Shown one piece after another: positions 43,460-54,184 of a DNA stretch of 64,000 nt. The position numbers and the translations under genes are program-made. Source of the DNA: Neoarius graeffei (lineage: Eukaryota; Chordata; Actinopteri; Siluriformes; Ariidae); NCBI RefSeq assembly GCF_027579695.1, contig NC_083592.1, forward strand, positions 34,540,714 to 34,604,713, read 5' to 3'. Below the pieces are notes generated by a model. That model saw only the letters and a program-made list of their open reading frames with translations, did not search any database and was not told where the DNA came from. How positions within the stretch are numbered: position 1 is the stretch's first letter; the number at the start of each line of letters is the position of its first letter.

Positions 43460-45070
43460 CAGTGGTGCTTGAAAGTTTGTGAACCCTTTAGAATTTTCTA
43501 TACTGTATTTCTGCATAAATATGACTTAAAACATCATCATATTTTCACACAAGTCCTAAAAGTAGATAAAGAGAACCCAGTTAAACAAATGAGACAAAAA
43601 TATTATACTTGGTCATTTATTTATTGAGGAAAATGATTCCAATATTACATATCTGTGAGTGGCAAAAGTATGTGAACCTCTAAGATTAGCAGTTAATTTG
43701 AGGGTGAAATTAGAGTCAGATGTTTTCAATCAATGGGATGACAATCAGGTGTGAGTGGGCATCCTGTTTTATTTAAAGAACAGGGCTCTATCAAAGTCTG
43801 ATCTTCACAACACATTTGTGGAAGTGTATCATGGCATGAACAAAGGAGATTTCTGAGGACCTCAGAAAAAGTGTTGATGCTCATCAGGCTGGAAAAGGTT
43901 ACAAAACCATCTCTAAAGAGTCTGGACTCCACCAATCCACAGTCAGACAGATTGTGTACAAATGGAGGAAATCCAAGACCATTGTTACCCTCCACAGGAG
44001 TGGTCGACCAACAAAGATCACTCCAAGAGCAAGGCGTGTAATAGTCGGCGAGGTCACAAAGGACCCCAGGGTAACTTCTAAGCAACTGAAGGCCTCTCTC
44101 ACATTGGCTAATGTTAATGTTCATGAGTCCACCATCAGGAGAACACTGAACAACAATGGTGTGCATGGCAGGGTTGCAAGGAGAAAGCCACTGCTCTCCA
44201 AAAAGAACATTGCTGCTCATCTGCAGTTTGCTAAAGATCATGTGGACAAGCCAGAAGGCTATTGGAAAAATGTTTTGTGGACGGATGAGACCAAAATACA
44301 ACTTTTTGATTTAAATGAGAAGAGTTATGTTTGGAGAAAGGAAAACACTGCATTCCAGCAGAAGAACCTTATCCCATCTTTGAAACGTGGCAGTGGTAGT
44401 ATCATGGTTTGGGCCTGTTTTGCTGCATCTGGGCCAGGACGGCTTGCTATCATTGATGGAACAATGAATTCTGAATTATACCAGCGAATTCTAAAGGAGA
44501 ATGTCAAGACATCTGTCCATGAACTGAATCTCAAGAGAAGGCGGGTCATGCAGCAAGACGACGACCCTAAGCACACAAGTCGTTCTACCAAAGAATGGTT
44601 AAAGAAGAATAAAGTTAATGTTTTGGAATGGCCAAGTCAAAGTCCTGACCTTAATCCAATCGAAATGTTGTGGAAGGACCTGAAGCGAGCAGTTCATGTG
44701 AGGAAACCCACCAACATCCCAGAGTTGAAGCTGTTCTGTATGGAGGAATGGGCTAAAATTCCTCCAAGCCGGTGTGCAGGACTGATCAACAGTTACCGGA
44801 AACGTTTAGTTGCAGTTATTGCTGCACAAGGGGGTCACACCAGATACTGAAAGCAAAGGTTCACATACTTTTGCAAGTCACAGATATGTAATATTGGATC
44901 ATTTTCCTCATTAAATAAATGACCAAGTATAATATTTTTGTCTCATTTGTTTAACTGGGTTCTCTTTATCTACTTTTAGGACTTGTGTGAAAATCTGATG
45001 ATGTTTTAGGTCATATTTATGCAGAAATATAGAAAATTCTAAAGGGTTCACAAACTTTCAAGCACCACTA
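43460..45070 (+). mobile_element. Tc1-type transposon, family 2, copy C
   Basis: CAGTGGTGCTTGAAAGTTTG begins the element after TA and is mirrored at 45070 (last base changed), followed by TA. The inverted terminal repeats are about 220 bp, with internal GTGAACC-type repeats at both ends. It is a widespread vertebrate Tc1 lineage judging by remembered sequence. Confidence 0.95.
43831..44850 (+). pseudogene. Tc1-type transposase, stop at codon 3
   Basis: From ATG 43831 the frame is M-A-stop; the third codon is TGA where related elements have CGA. The frame beyond is open for the rest of the 339 codons: a paired-type HTH (YKTISKESGLHQSTVRQIVY), then GRPTKITPRARR, and the DD34E triad in WTDET, QQDDDP and PIEMLW, ending GGHTRY. 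Without read-through or an internal start (43954), the first half of the DNA-binding domain cannot be made. Copy D has the same TGA. Confidence 0.92.
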
Positions 45071-45072
45071 TA

Positions 45073-46029
45073 CCTACTGCGTCAGCACATTGGCATTTAT
45101 ACTTATAATCTATGCCTAATAATAAACAAATACAAATGTGCTATTTAACAAAGAAAAAAGTGTACTTGTTGGTATGATAAAGGTTTCTGGACAAAGTCGG
45201 ATGTCAGCGCTTTGTGACAGTCAGTAAGTTTTTCCATCATGGGAAATTCTTCCCGAGAAACATAACAAGCTGCACATTTTTTTTTGTCTTATTAACTTCA
45301 GCAAACAGGGAAAGGGCAATTTCATGAGAAAACTACTGTTTATAAGTGCTATAATGTGAGTGATAACAGGATCTAACTTGTCTGTCAAAGTTCCACAACA
45401 TTAAATGTAAATGTTTATAAATCAGAATGTGTCATTCTTTAATAAATAAAAAATTTAATCATTTAAAATTTGCTGTGGTATAAGAGGAATCAAACCCATT
45501 TCTGAGTGTTGTTATAGGAAAATATTAACTTCCGTGTGGTAACAGGAACATGGCTTCGTATCAGACTGCATCACACCACCCCGATGTGGATAATATTTAC
45601 CACAACCCAGTTGAATTCTTGATTCTGATTTGTCAGAAGGTGCATTGTTTCTGTATAACAGCACGGCTTGGACAGTAGTTTCAGCTGTAACATGAACAAT
45701 AGGTTGAAATTAATGTTCTCATTCAAATATGTTACTGTTTCTATAGTAACTGCTTATTCACAGGGATGTATACAGCAGACACTCGACATAATCTAAGACC
45801 TAGTTTACAATTGGTTTAATCTGCATCTTGGGCAATCGGATCACAAGTGGACAGCTGAGACAGATCGCCATTTACACCTGTGTCTATCATGTGTCTCCAA
45901 GGTGTCTAGCTGATTACTTCTGTTCAGATTTCATTACTGCCTATGTCACTCCAGCTAGAATGTCAAACAGCCCCACACACAGTTATTTTAACACTTTAAA
46001 CCGACACGATACCTTCAATATGTTCTTGT
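45073..46029. other. No gene seen
   Basis: AT-rich anonymous sequence with no recognisable element or exon. Confidence 0.45.
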
Positions 46030-46356
46030 TGCAGGCAAGCTGGAGCCTATCCCAGCTGACTATGGGCGAGAGGCGGGGTACACCCTGGACAAGTCGCCAG
46101 GTCATCATAGGGCTGAGACAGAGACAAACAACCATTCACACTCACATTCACACCTACGGTCAATTTAGAGCCACTAATTAGCCTAACCTGCATGTCTTTG
46201 GACTGTGGGGGAAACCAGAACACCCGGAGGAAACCCACACAGACACGGGGAAAACATGCAAACTCCACACAGAAAGGCCCTCGTCGGCCACTGGGCTTGA
46301 ACCCAGGACCTTCTTGCTGTGAGGCGACAGTGCTAAGGACTACACCACCGTGTCAT
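46030..46356 (-). mobile_element. V-SINE, diverged and tail-truncated
   Basis: The inverted copy starts at GCAGGCAAGCTGGAGCC without the usual tail and ends ACCACCGTGTCATG. It has more substitutions than the other copies, so it is older. Confidence 0.88.
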
Positions 46357-46404
46357 GCTATCAATATATCAACCCATTTCCAATTTTAAAACATGCTGCA
46401 AAGT

Positions 46405-46411
46405 CTCTCTT

Positions 46412-46474
<63 letters not shown>
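46405..46474. repeat. (CT)n-(CA)n microsatellite
   Basis: A short CT tract followed by about 26 CA units. Confidence 0.95.
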
Positions 46475-46475
<1 letters not shown>

Positions 46476-46562
46476 TCTTGTACATTTATCTTTGTGGAAA
46501 TACTCATTGACATAATACATTCCTTTGCTCCTTACACTAGCTTTAATCATCATGACGAAAAG

Positions 46563-46638
46563 CCTAACCCCCAACCCTAATCCTAACCCTAATCTGAACC
46601 TAATTCTAACCTGAACCCTAAAACTAAAGCTTAACCCT
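46563..46638. repeat. Degenerate telomere-like CCCTAA repeats
   Basis: AACCCTAATCCTAACCCTAA and diverged units (AATCTGAACCT, CTGAACCCTA), about eight in all, between two CA microsatellites. Confidence 0.7.
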
Positions 46639-46733
46639 CAAACAGCTCTTTGAAGAAGTGAGGACCAACCAAAATGTCCTCACGTCCCAAAAATATCTTC
46701 ACTAAAAAAAACATGTTCTGGTCCTCAATATGT

Positions 46734-46734
<1 letters not shown>

Positions 46735-46795
<61 letters not shown>
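46735..46795. repeat. (AC)n microsatellite
   Basis: About 30 AC units. Confidence 0.95.
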
Positions 46796-46799
<4 letters not shown>

Positions 46800-47030
46800 G
46801 AATAACTCATCTGGGGGGGCATGGTCTGTGAATGCCCCCATGACACCAACCCTGGCTGTCACCAAAACAACCATCATGTCCTAAATATCCCTAACCCATG
46901 ACTACGCCATTGCTTGTTTACCGCAATACATTATGGGCGATACCCGGGGTCAGCTCCGTCGTATTGTTTACTTTCGCCTTTGTTAAACACTACATTGTTC
47001 TGTCTAACCGGTTTTAACCACACCTAAAGT

Positions 47031-47450
47031 GAATTGCTGTGTGCCTTAATGTGTCTCCACAACAAAGAGAATACCTAATTTGAGATTTTATCAGCTGCTT
47101 TTATCAGTCGAGAAGAAGAGAAGAAAGAAATGGATAAGTTTAATCTGCAACGAAAACCTTCAAACTGAATTGAAATGGACAAGTGTTTGTAGCTTATATT
47201 TTTCGGGTGGGAAAAAGACGGACTTAAACTGTGACCCAGCAGTATTTCCATGGTCTGCGGAACGGCCTAGGGTTATAGAAAATAATAACAATCGGCACTG
47301 TTCATCATCTGAAACTAGCGATATTCCAAAGCCTGTAAAACGAAGAAGCATTCTTTGACCTTTGCTTCTCAATGTACCGAAGCACTCAGCAGCCGAACAA
47401 ACCTGTCGGATTGATAAAACTCCCAAACTACAAAGGATTCTATTTCAGGT
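47031..47450 (+). pseudogene. Degenerate THAP exon
   Basis: Reading from about 47031, NCCVP (stop) CVSTTKRIPNLRFYQLLLS leads into RKKWISLICNENLQ and SVCSLYFSGGKKTD. The first cysteine pair, the tryptophan (KKW) and the third cysteine are in THAP register, but the last zinc ligand is tyrosine (VCS-LYF) instead of histidine, a CAT-to-TAT type change, and a stop lies between the first two cysteines. A GTATGT donor follows at about 47450. Confidence 0.65.
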
Positions 47451-47592
47451 ATGTATAACGTTCAGAGTACCTCACTAGTGGCATTTATTGAAGTAAATGC
47501 ATTTATACTGAACATGACATGGCAGATCAGTGGGTTTCCAAAGATATTTTTTTGTAATGTTTCCTGATATCAAGTTTTATTTAACTAATGGC

Positions 47593-47772
47593 TCATTTAT
47601 AAATGTTTTGAGAAGACATTCTGAGATTTGATGTTGTTGTTGTTGTATAGTGTGGTAGACTCGGTCTAGACTCTAACCTTCTCACCAAGCTTGATTTGGA
47701 TTCCGATTGTCCTGATGTAAACCCTTGACGTGTTATCCTCCTCTTTAAATCACTAATTTCATTGTCTTCCAT
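47593..47772 (-). pseudogene. Right-end minus-strand ORF of the ISL2EU-like element
   Basis: From ATG 47772 the frame reads MEDNEISDLKRRITRQGFTS, then a serine/arginine-rich stretch and a threonine run from a TTG repeat; 59 codons. Position and direction match the second gene of ISL2EU-like elements, but the sequence is too short to assign a domain. It is probably the surviving N-terminus. Confidence 0.4.
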
Positions 47773-48074
47773 GACAGAGCACGGCAAAATTACTCCTCTC
47801 ACATCGATCTCACATGAAATTAATCTAACATCCGCTCTGTATTGCACGGCTGCCGACCCCGGATATCCTCCATAATGCAGTGCGATAAACAAGTGATGAT
47901 GTAGTTATGCTTGGAGGCTATTAATGACCTATTTTCTTGTTACATCCTTGTCAGGGATGCATCAGGACACATTAGTATTTACACTACAAAACACTATGCG
48001 GTCAAATGTGTCTCAGACCACCTCAGCAAATGGTTTGGGCAAATGGGTCTTGAATGCATCTTGGTGGTCATTTA

Positions 48075-49624
48075 CAGTGCTGCTTGAAAGTTTGTGAACC
48101 CTTTAGAATTTTCTATATTTCTGCATAAATATGACCTAAAACATCATCAGATTTTCACACAAGTCCTAAAAGTAGATAAAGAGAACCCAGTTAAACAAAT
48201 GAGACAAAAATATTATACTTGGTCATTTATTTATTGAGGAAAATGATCCAATATTATATATCTGTGACTTGCAAAAGTATGTGAACCTCTAAGATTAGCA
48301 GTTAATTTGAAGGTGAAATTAGAGTCAGTTGTTTTTAATCAATGGGATGACAATCAGGTGTGAGTGGGCACCCTGTTTTATGTAAAGAACAGGGATCTAT
48401 CAAAGTCTGATCTTCACAACACATATTTGAGGAAGTGTATCATGGCATGAACAAAGGAGATTTCTGAGGACCTCAGAAAAACTGTTGTTGATGCTCATCA
48501 GGCTGGAAAAGGTTACAAAACCATCTCTAAAGAGTTTGGACTCCACCAATCCACAGTCAGACAGATTGTGTACAAATGGAGGAAATCCAAGACCATTGTT
48601 ACCCTCCACAGGAGTGGTCGACCAACAAAGATCACTCCAAGAGCAAGGTGTGTAATAGTCGGCGAGGTCACAAAGGACACCAGGGTAACTTCTAAGCAAC
48701 TGAAGGCCTCTCTCACATTGGCTAATGTTAATGTTCATGAGTCCACCATCAGGAGAACACTGAACAACAATGGTGTGCATGGCAGGGTTGCAAGGAGAAA
48801 GCCACTACTCTCCAAAAAGAACATTGCTGCTTGTCTGCTGTTTGCTAAAGATCATGTGGACAAGCCAGAAGGCTATTGGAAAAATGTTTTGTGGACGGAT
48901 GAGACCAAAATAGAACTTTTTGGTTTAAATGAGAAGCATTATGTTTGGAGAAAGGAAAACACTGCATTCCAGCAGAGGAACCTTATCCCATCTGTGAAAC
49001 ATGGTGGTGGTAGTATCATGGTTTGGGCCTGTTTTGCTGCATCTGGGCCAGGGCGGCTTGCCATCATTAATGGAACAATGAATTCTGAATTATACCAGCG
49101 AATTCTAAAGGAAAATGTCAGGACATCTGTCCATGAACTGAATCTCAAGAGAAGGTGGGTCATGCAGCAAGACAACGACCCTGAGCACACAAGTCGTTCT
49201 ACCAAAGAATGGTTAAAGAAGAATAAAGTTAATGTTTTGGAATGGGCAAGTCAAAGTCCTGACCTTAATCCAATTGAAATGTTGTGGAAGGACCTGAAGC
49301 GAGCAGTTCATGTGAGGAAACCCACCAACATCCCAGAGATGAAGTTGTTCTGTATGGAGGAATGGGCTAAAATTCCTCCAAGCCGGTGTGCAGGACTGAT
49401 CTGTTGCTGCACAAGGGGGTCACACCAGATACTGAAAGCAAAGGTTCACTTACTTTTGTCACTCACAGATATGTAATATTGGATCATTTTCCTTAATAAA
49501 TAAATGACCAAGTATAATATTTTTGTTTCATTTGTTTAACTGGGTTCTCTTTATCTACTTTTAGGACTTGTGTGAAAATCTGATGATGTTTTAGGTCATA
49601 TTTATGCAGAAATATAGAAAATAT
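48075..49624 (+). mobile_element. Tc1-type transposon, family 2, copy D, right end lost
   Basis: Starts CAGTGCTGCTTGAAAG after TA. The right inverted repeat stops after AAATATAGAAAA, about 36 bp before its expected end, and is followed within 10 bp by the Harbinger element at 49631. The missing end is not found on that element's far side. Confidence 0.93.
48442..49476 (+). pseudogene. Tc1-type transposase, stop at codon 3 and C-terminal deletion
   Basis: ATG 48442 is followed by GCA and TGA, the same early stop as in copy C. The remaining frame keeps the HTH region and the DD34E residues (WTDET, QQDNDP, PIEMLW). Near 49400 about 31 bases present in copy C are deleted after GGACTGATC, shifting the last 25 codons, so it ends in unrelated sequence at 49476. 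Confidence 0.92.
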
Positions 49625-49630
49625 ATATTA

Positions 49631-50323
49631 TGCCGCTTTTCCACTACAAACGCGGCTGAGCCGTGCCGTGCTGAGTTGGGCTGAGTCGAGCTGAGCGGGG
49701 CTGTTGGAGTTGCATTTCGACTACAACCGCGCTGAACCGTGCTGGCTGGAAGTGGGTGGACACATTGGGTGGAGTTAGCGAAAGTGGGTGGACGTCACGT
49801 GATGTCGTTAAGCAGCACAAACAGTGACATCAGTGAGCTTTTAAGCGGTAGTCTCACGACCCGAATAGTAAACAATAAACATGGAGGACATGGAGTCGTT
49901 AGTGTTGCTGGTCTTGGTGCTGTGGCTTGTTGTCACCGACAACGCCAACAGATACTGGCAAGAGCGTATAGATGAGGCGAGGCGCATAAGGCTTCAGAAA
50001 TTCTCGTAATTCGTAATTCTTCTTCTTCCGGGTTTGCGGTGTTTACAGATCCCAGTGTGCTCGCGGGGCATTTGTGGGCATGTGAGGACACTCCTCCTCA
50101 CCAATCAGTGCACAGGGGAGTGTCTGCTCACGCCCCCAGCCTCACTCGGCACGGTTTGGCTCGCTTCAGCCCCACTCCAAAACAGTGCGAGTTTTAGGGG
50201 CTAAGCAGGGCTGAAGCAAGCCGAGTCGTGCTGTTTTTTGGTAGTCGAAACGCGAGCCGTGTCGGGCTGAAGTGAGCTGAAGCGAGCTGAAGTGAGCTGA
50301 AAAAGGGTAGTGGAAAAGGGCCA
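49631..50323 (+). mobile_element. PIF/Harbinger-type non-autonomous element, copy 2
   Basis: Same family as 14068-15302: TGCCGCTTTTCCACTAC at the left, inverse of TGGCCCTTTTCCACTAC at the right, flanked by TTA (49628-49630 and 50324-50326). At 693 bp it lacks the 540-bp segment of copy 1. Confidence 0.93.
49881..50009 (+). CDS. 42-codon ORF, second copy
   Basis: By eye the 129 bases are identical to 14880-15008, including [10 protein letters not shown] and the closing QKFS. See that entry for the description. Confidence 0.4.
   Translation: MEDMESLVLLVLVLWLVVTDNANRYWQERIDEARRIRLQKFS

Positions 50324-50326
<3 letters not shown>

Positions 50327-50362
<36 letters not shown>
50327..50362. repeat. 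(GT)n microsatellite
   Basis: About 18 GT units directly after the Harbinger duplication. Confidence 0.95.
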
Positions 50363-50365
<3 letters not shown>

Positions 50366-50529
50366 GTCAGGGTGGCAGGAAGTGATCAAATGAATGACAG
50401 CAGATTTTTGTATCTCAGTACTCATTACATGAAAACCAGACACTTGGAAATAATCTAGGGGGAGCTGAATATTCAAAAGAAACATTATTTCTTGAGAGAA
50501 TTTAAATTTCCTTCTATCCATCCAATTAT

Positions 50530-50874
50530 CTATACCATTTATCCATCGGGGTCACAGGTGAGCTGGAACTAATCCCAACTGTCTTCAGGTGAGAAATAGG
50601 TTACACCCTAAAGAGCTCACCAATCGATCGCAGGGTTAGCGCGATTATCACAGAGACGCATAACCATCACACTCACACCTATGAGCAATTTAGAGTAGCC
50701 AGTTGACGTAATCCACATGCCTTTGGACTGTTGGAGGAAACCCAGGCAGGTACGAGGAGAACATGTAAACATGCAAACTCCACAGAGAAAGTCCTCAGTC
50801 GGCCACAAGGTTCGAACCCAGAACATTCCTGCTGTGAGGTGACAGTGCTAATCGCTGCACCCCCTTGCTGCCCT
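50530..50874 (-). mobile_element. Old, diverged V-SINE
   Basis: Inverted V-SINE core recognisable (GCCTTTGGACTGTTGGAGGAAACC, then CATGCAAACTCCACAGAGAAA and a CCTGCTGTGAGGTGACAG head), with many substitutions and an inserted CATGTAAA word. It is the most diverged copy in the window. Confidence 0.85.
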
Positions 50875-50903
50875 GTAACAGTTTGGTGTATGTTTCTCAG
50901 TAG

Positions 50904-51908
50904 CAGGGGCACCGCCAGAAATTTTGGGCCCCATGAAAGATTAGAATTTTGGGCCCCCCAACTTTGCCCACCCTCGTCACAATTGCACTATTGTCATTAT
51001 TTGACTTTTGATAGCCCATGGACCTTGAGTTTGTGACTTTGTTATTACATTTTATGTATTAACCTACCAGGGACTAGATGAAAACTGGTCAGTGACTAAT
51101 TCTAAAACTTAAATCTAAATTTAAAATTTAAAAACTTCAATCCTAAAGCATGGGTTTGTATTGCTGCTTACCTTCTTCTCCAAAGGGGGGTTCAGTGGTT
51201 TGGTAGGGTGGAGGTCCCCCTGAGGCTGAATCTGTGCATATTTAGGGCACCCCATTAGTTATGAAACTGGTTATTAGCACTAGTTATTAGCACCAGCATA
51301 ACGTAATATTTCATCTTGTTTATCACACAAGTCAGTTCAGTTATTAAAATGGAAAAAATGTCACTGTACAAACTGTAAAAGTGTTCTCTTGATAGGCTAA
51401 TCCAACCACGTTCATACTGTTCGCTAATATTTTGAACACACGTGAGCGATAGCTACCTTTCTTTGGGAAAAACTGAGTGACCAGTTGACTGCCTCTCCGG
51501 TCCCTCTCAGCTTTCAGCTGCCTTTCTTTACGTTTTTGACAGCCACTCTTCATATTTAGCGATCATAGACTGTACGCGCTCCACTGCTGGCTGGCTGGCT
51601 GCTGCACCGCGACACAGCAGCAAGTAGCGTTGCACTGATCAGCACACAGATTTAACGCATAGCGTTTCTACCAGAACTGGACCGTACCATTTCGCAAAAG
51701 GGGGAGGGTTAAATGACAATATGTTGAAGAACTCAAGAAATAGACAACCTTGTTCAATTAGCTCATTTTACCAGATGGAATATTGCATTGTTATTTCAAA
51801 AGTCTTACTAAAATCATTAAAAGCATATTATCAGCCCCTTAAAGGGCCCCATGGCAGTGCTGGGCCCCTAGAATTGTTCTAACCTTTCCCCCCCCGGCGG
51901 CGCCCATG
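50904..51908 (-). mobile_element. hAT element with CTCAGTAG duplication
   Basis: CAGGGGCACCGCC and the inverse of CATGGGCGCCGCC bound 1,005 bp; CTCAGTAG flanks it at 50896-50903 and 51909-51916. GGGCCCC words are concentrated near both ends. It carries one transposase exon on the minus strand. Confidence 0.92.
51457..51553 (-). pseudogene. hAT transposase exon 1
   Basis: From ATG 51553: MKSGCQKRKERQLKAERDRR, then GSQLVTQFFPK and a GTAGCT donor at 51456. The SG-x-QKRK-rich start followed by a TQFF-type motif is typical of ZMYM-like hAT proteins. No further exons remain. Confidence 0.6.
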
Positions 51909-51916
51909 CTCAGTAG

Positions 51917-52396
51917 TTTACAATCAATGATATTACATGCAGTAAACGCTGGCCAGATGTTATCATACATCCATTATCTGTCACACCATCTTTACTTGAA
52001 GGAGTTTTAGTCCCATTGCATATTTCATGCTTGCTGATATCTGGACTACTGAGAGATTGAAAACATTCTGCAGATCAACTAAGGCAAACCAGGAAATTAT
52101 ACTGTTTTAATTGTTATAAGTGGAGGATGTTTTTTCATTTCTTATTAAAAAATTGGTGTGTAGATAGTTTAATAGGCTTATATTCCAGTGGTGGTGTAGA
52201 TTATTCTGCTAATGAGACAAAAAAAAGTCCCCCCCACAGCTCTGCAGCAGTCAAAACATTATTACAATTAGGAAAAAGATTCTATTGAAGACATGAATTA
52301 TTCAGAATGTGGATTGGTTTCAACTGCAACCAGTTGGAATAATCAATAAGGATGATGCTGCCTTCTCCCTGGCAAAGTCCATTATTCCTTATAATG
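51917..52396. other. No gene seen
   Basis: Anonymous DNA between the hAT and a Tc1 fragment. Confidence 0.45.
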
Positions 52397-52676
52397 CGGT
52401 TAACGTTTAGTTGCAGTTATTGCTGCACAAGGAGGTCACACCAGATACTGAAAGCAAAGGTTTACATACGTACTTTTGCCACTCACAGATATGTAATATT
52501 GGATCGTTTTCCTCAATAAATAAATGACCAAGTATAATGTTTTTGTCTCATTTGTTTAACTGGTTTCTCTTTATCTACTTTTAGGACTTGTGTGAAAATC
52601 TGATGATGTTTTAGGTCATATTTATACAGAAATATAGAAAAATTTAAAGGGTTAACAAACTTTCAAACGCTACTGT
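52397..52676 (+). mobile_element. Right-end fragment of Tc1 family 2 (copy E)
   Basis: Begins in the last transposase codons (AACGTTTAGTTGCAGTTATT) and continues through the right inverted repeat to CAAACGCTACTGTA at about 52676. Its 5' three quarters are missing. Confidence 0.92.
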
Positions 52677-52943
52677 AGACTTGTATTAAGTGCTGTCCAT
52701 TTATGATGCATTTTAAAACCAAGTGTAAACAGAGTCTAAGACTAATAACTCTGCTTTATGTCATGCTGCATTACACCCACCCGGTGTGCGTTATTTTCAT
52801 CTAACCACACAGTCTCTAGCGTGCTATTCCTTACATAAGAATAAATTGTTTATGGAAGTTAATGAAATGTATTATTTAAATTTGATATTATAATTCATAT
52901 TAATGCTGAATGAATGAAATAATTAATCCCCCCACATTTCCCA

Positions 52944-53570
52944 GCATCTCCACACTGCAGACAGTGTCATCAGACAGCTGGTGGATTGGAGTCAAGACGA
53001 CAGCCTGTCTCTGAATGTTGAAAAGACAAAAGAGACAGTTGTTGACTTCTGGAGGAGCCCACCACACATCAACGGCTCTGCTGTCAAGACAGTCAGCAAC
53101 GTGAAGTTCCTGGGAGTGTACATGTTAGACAACCTGACCTGGACACTCAACACCACTACATCACCAAAGAAGCACAGCAGCATCTTCACTTCCTGTGGAA
53201 GCTGAAAAAGGCCAGCCTCCTTGCTCCTGTTCTTACCACCTTCTACCAGGGGACTATCGAGAGCATCCTCTGCACATGCATCAATGTCTGGTACGGGAAC
53301 TGCAGTGCCACCGATCGCAAGTCCCTGCAGCAGATTGTGAGAACTGCTGAGAGGATCATCAGGGTCCCCCTCCCATCACTTACACAACTGTACAATAAAC
53401 ACTCTCTCCGCTGTGCAACCGGTATGGTGGCAGACCCCTCCCACCCCTCCCATGGACTGTTCACAACTCTGTTGTCTGGCAAAAGGTTTCGGAGCATCCG
53501 AACCACCGCTGCCAGATACGACAACAGCTTCTGTTTCATGTCCTGTTTTTCTTTTACTGTGCAACAACAG
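52944..53570 (+). pseudogene. L2-like LINE reverse transcriptase fragment
   Basis: Encodes the C-terminal part of an L2-clade ORF2: SVIRQLVDWSQDDSLSLNVE, KTKETVVDF, VKFLGVY, then after one frame shift near 53150 QQHLHFLWKLKKA, TFYQGTIESIL, WYGNCSATDRKSLQ, TAERI, PSHPSHGLF and SGKRFRSIRT. These are the post-catalytic blocks of fish L2 elements. The 5' part is missing, as usual for LINE copies, and the 3' end trails off after DNSFC. Confidence 0.88.
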
Positions 53571-53883
53571 AGTATTCTGCATCAAAGAGACAAATATTTT
53601 CTTAAAAAATAATTTACAACCTCATCATATGGTGAGTATTTTCCAGAGAGGACATTTTTGATGGATAAAGGATACCATCGGATGCACTAAGTTTACAAAA
53701 TAATGTAACTTCCACTTCAATATTGTGAATGAAAGTACATTACATGTTCCAAAGTAAAACCTTCTTAGTGCTAAAAATATGTAATTCTGAATTTAACCAG
53801 TAAAATCTAAATGCAATAATTAAAGTAGAATTAAATGAAATGACCACAAGGTCAAAACTGAGCCGCATTTGACTCTTACACAC
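53571..53883. other. No gene seen
   Basis: AT-rich spacer between the LINE fragment and the LTR retrotransposon. Confidence 0.5.
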
Positions 53884-54184
53884 TGTAAGAGACCCTACGT
53901 GTGGGTGGAGCACAGAGGACGGCAGGACAGAGATCAGGTTTTATAAATGGGCTTTATTGCCACACTTTTCAGTCTAACAATAATAGTTACAGACACACAC
54001 AACCGGCGTCTGGGTCAGGGTCGAGCTCCTTCTGCTCTCGCTCTCCCTCCTGATATAGGGCGCAGTCACTGGGAAGACACACAAACAGGTTAATTGCTCT
54101 CAGGTGACGTGATTCTGCCACTTACCTTCCCTGACTCCGCCCTCCTGTCACAGACCGGCGCTTGACCACGCCCCCGCTGCCACA
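53884..54184 (-). repeat. 3' LTR of Gmr1 copy 2
   Basis: On the minus strand TGTGGCAG...CTCTTACA. AATAAA on the minus strand at about 53952-53957 marks the polyadenylation signal. Confidence 0.95.

Larger units (their letters stand above)
46924..47881. mobile_element. Short ISL2EU-like element with THAP and opposing ORF
   Basis: The left end CATTATGGGCGATACCCGGGG resembles the inverse of the right end (CATTATGGAGGATATCCGGGG), with further GTC-x-GC...CGT similarity. Inside, a THAP exon runs rightward near the left end, and a frame runs leftward near the right end, the same convergent layout as the element at 20111-26861. At under 1 kb it lacks most of the coding body. The right terminal match was found by eye and is imperfect. 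Confidence 0.6.

Noticed and set aside
43726..44301. 191-codon minus-strand frame over Tc1 copy C
   Set aside because: Antisense shadow of the transposase; the same shadow appears in copy D.
46350..46580. Histidine/threonine-rich protein across the CA repeat
   Set aside because: Translation of a microsatellite.
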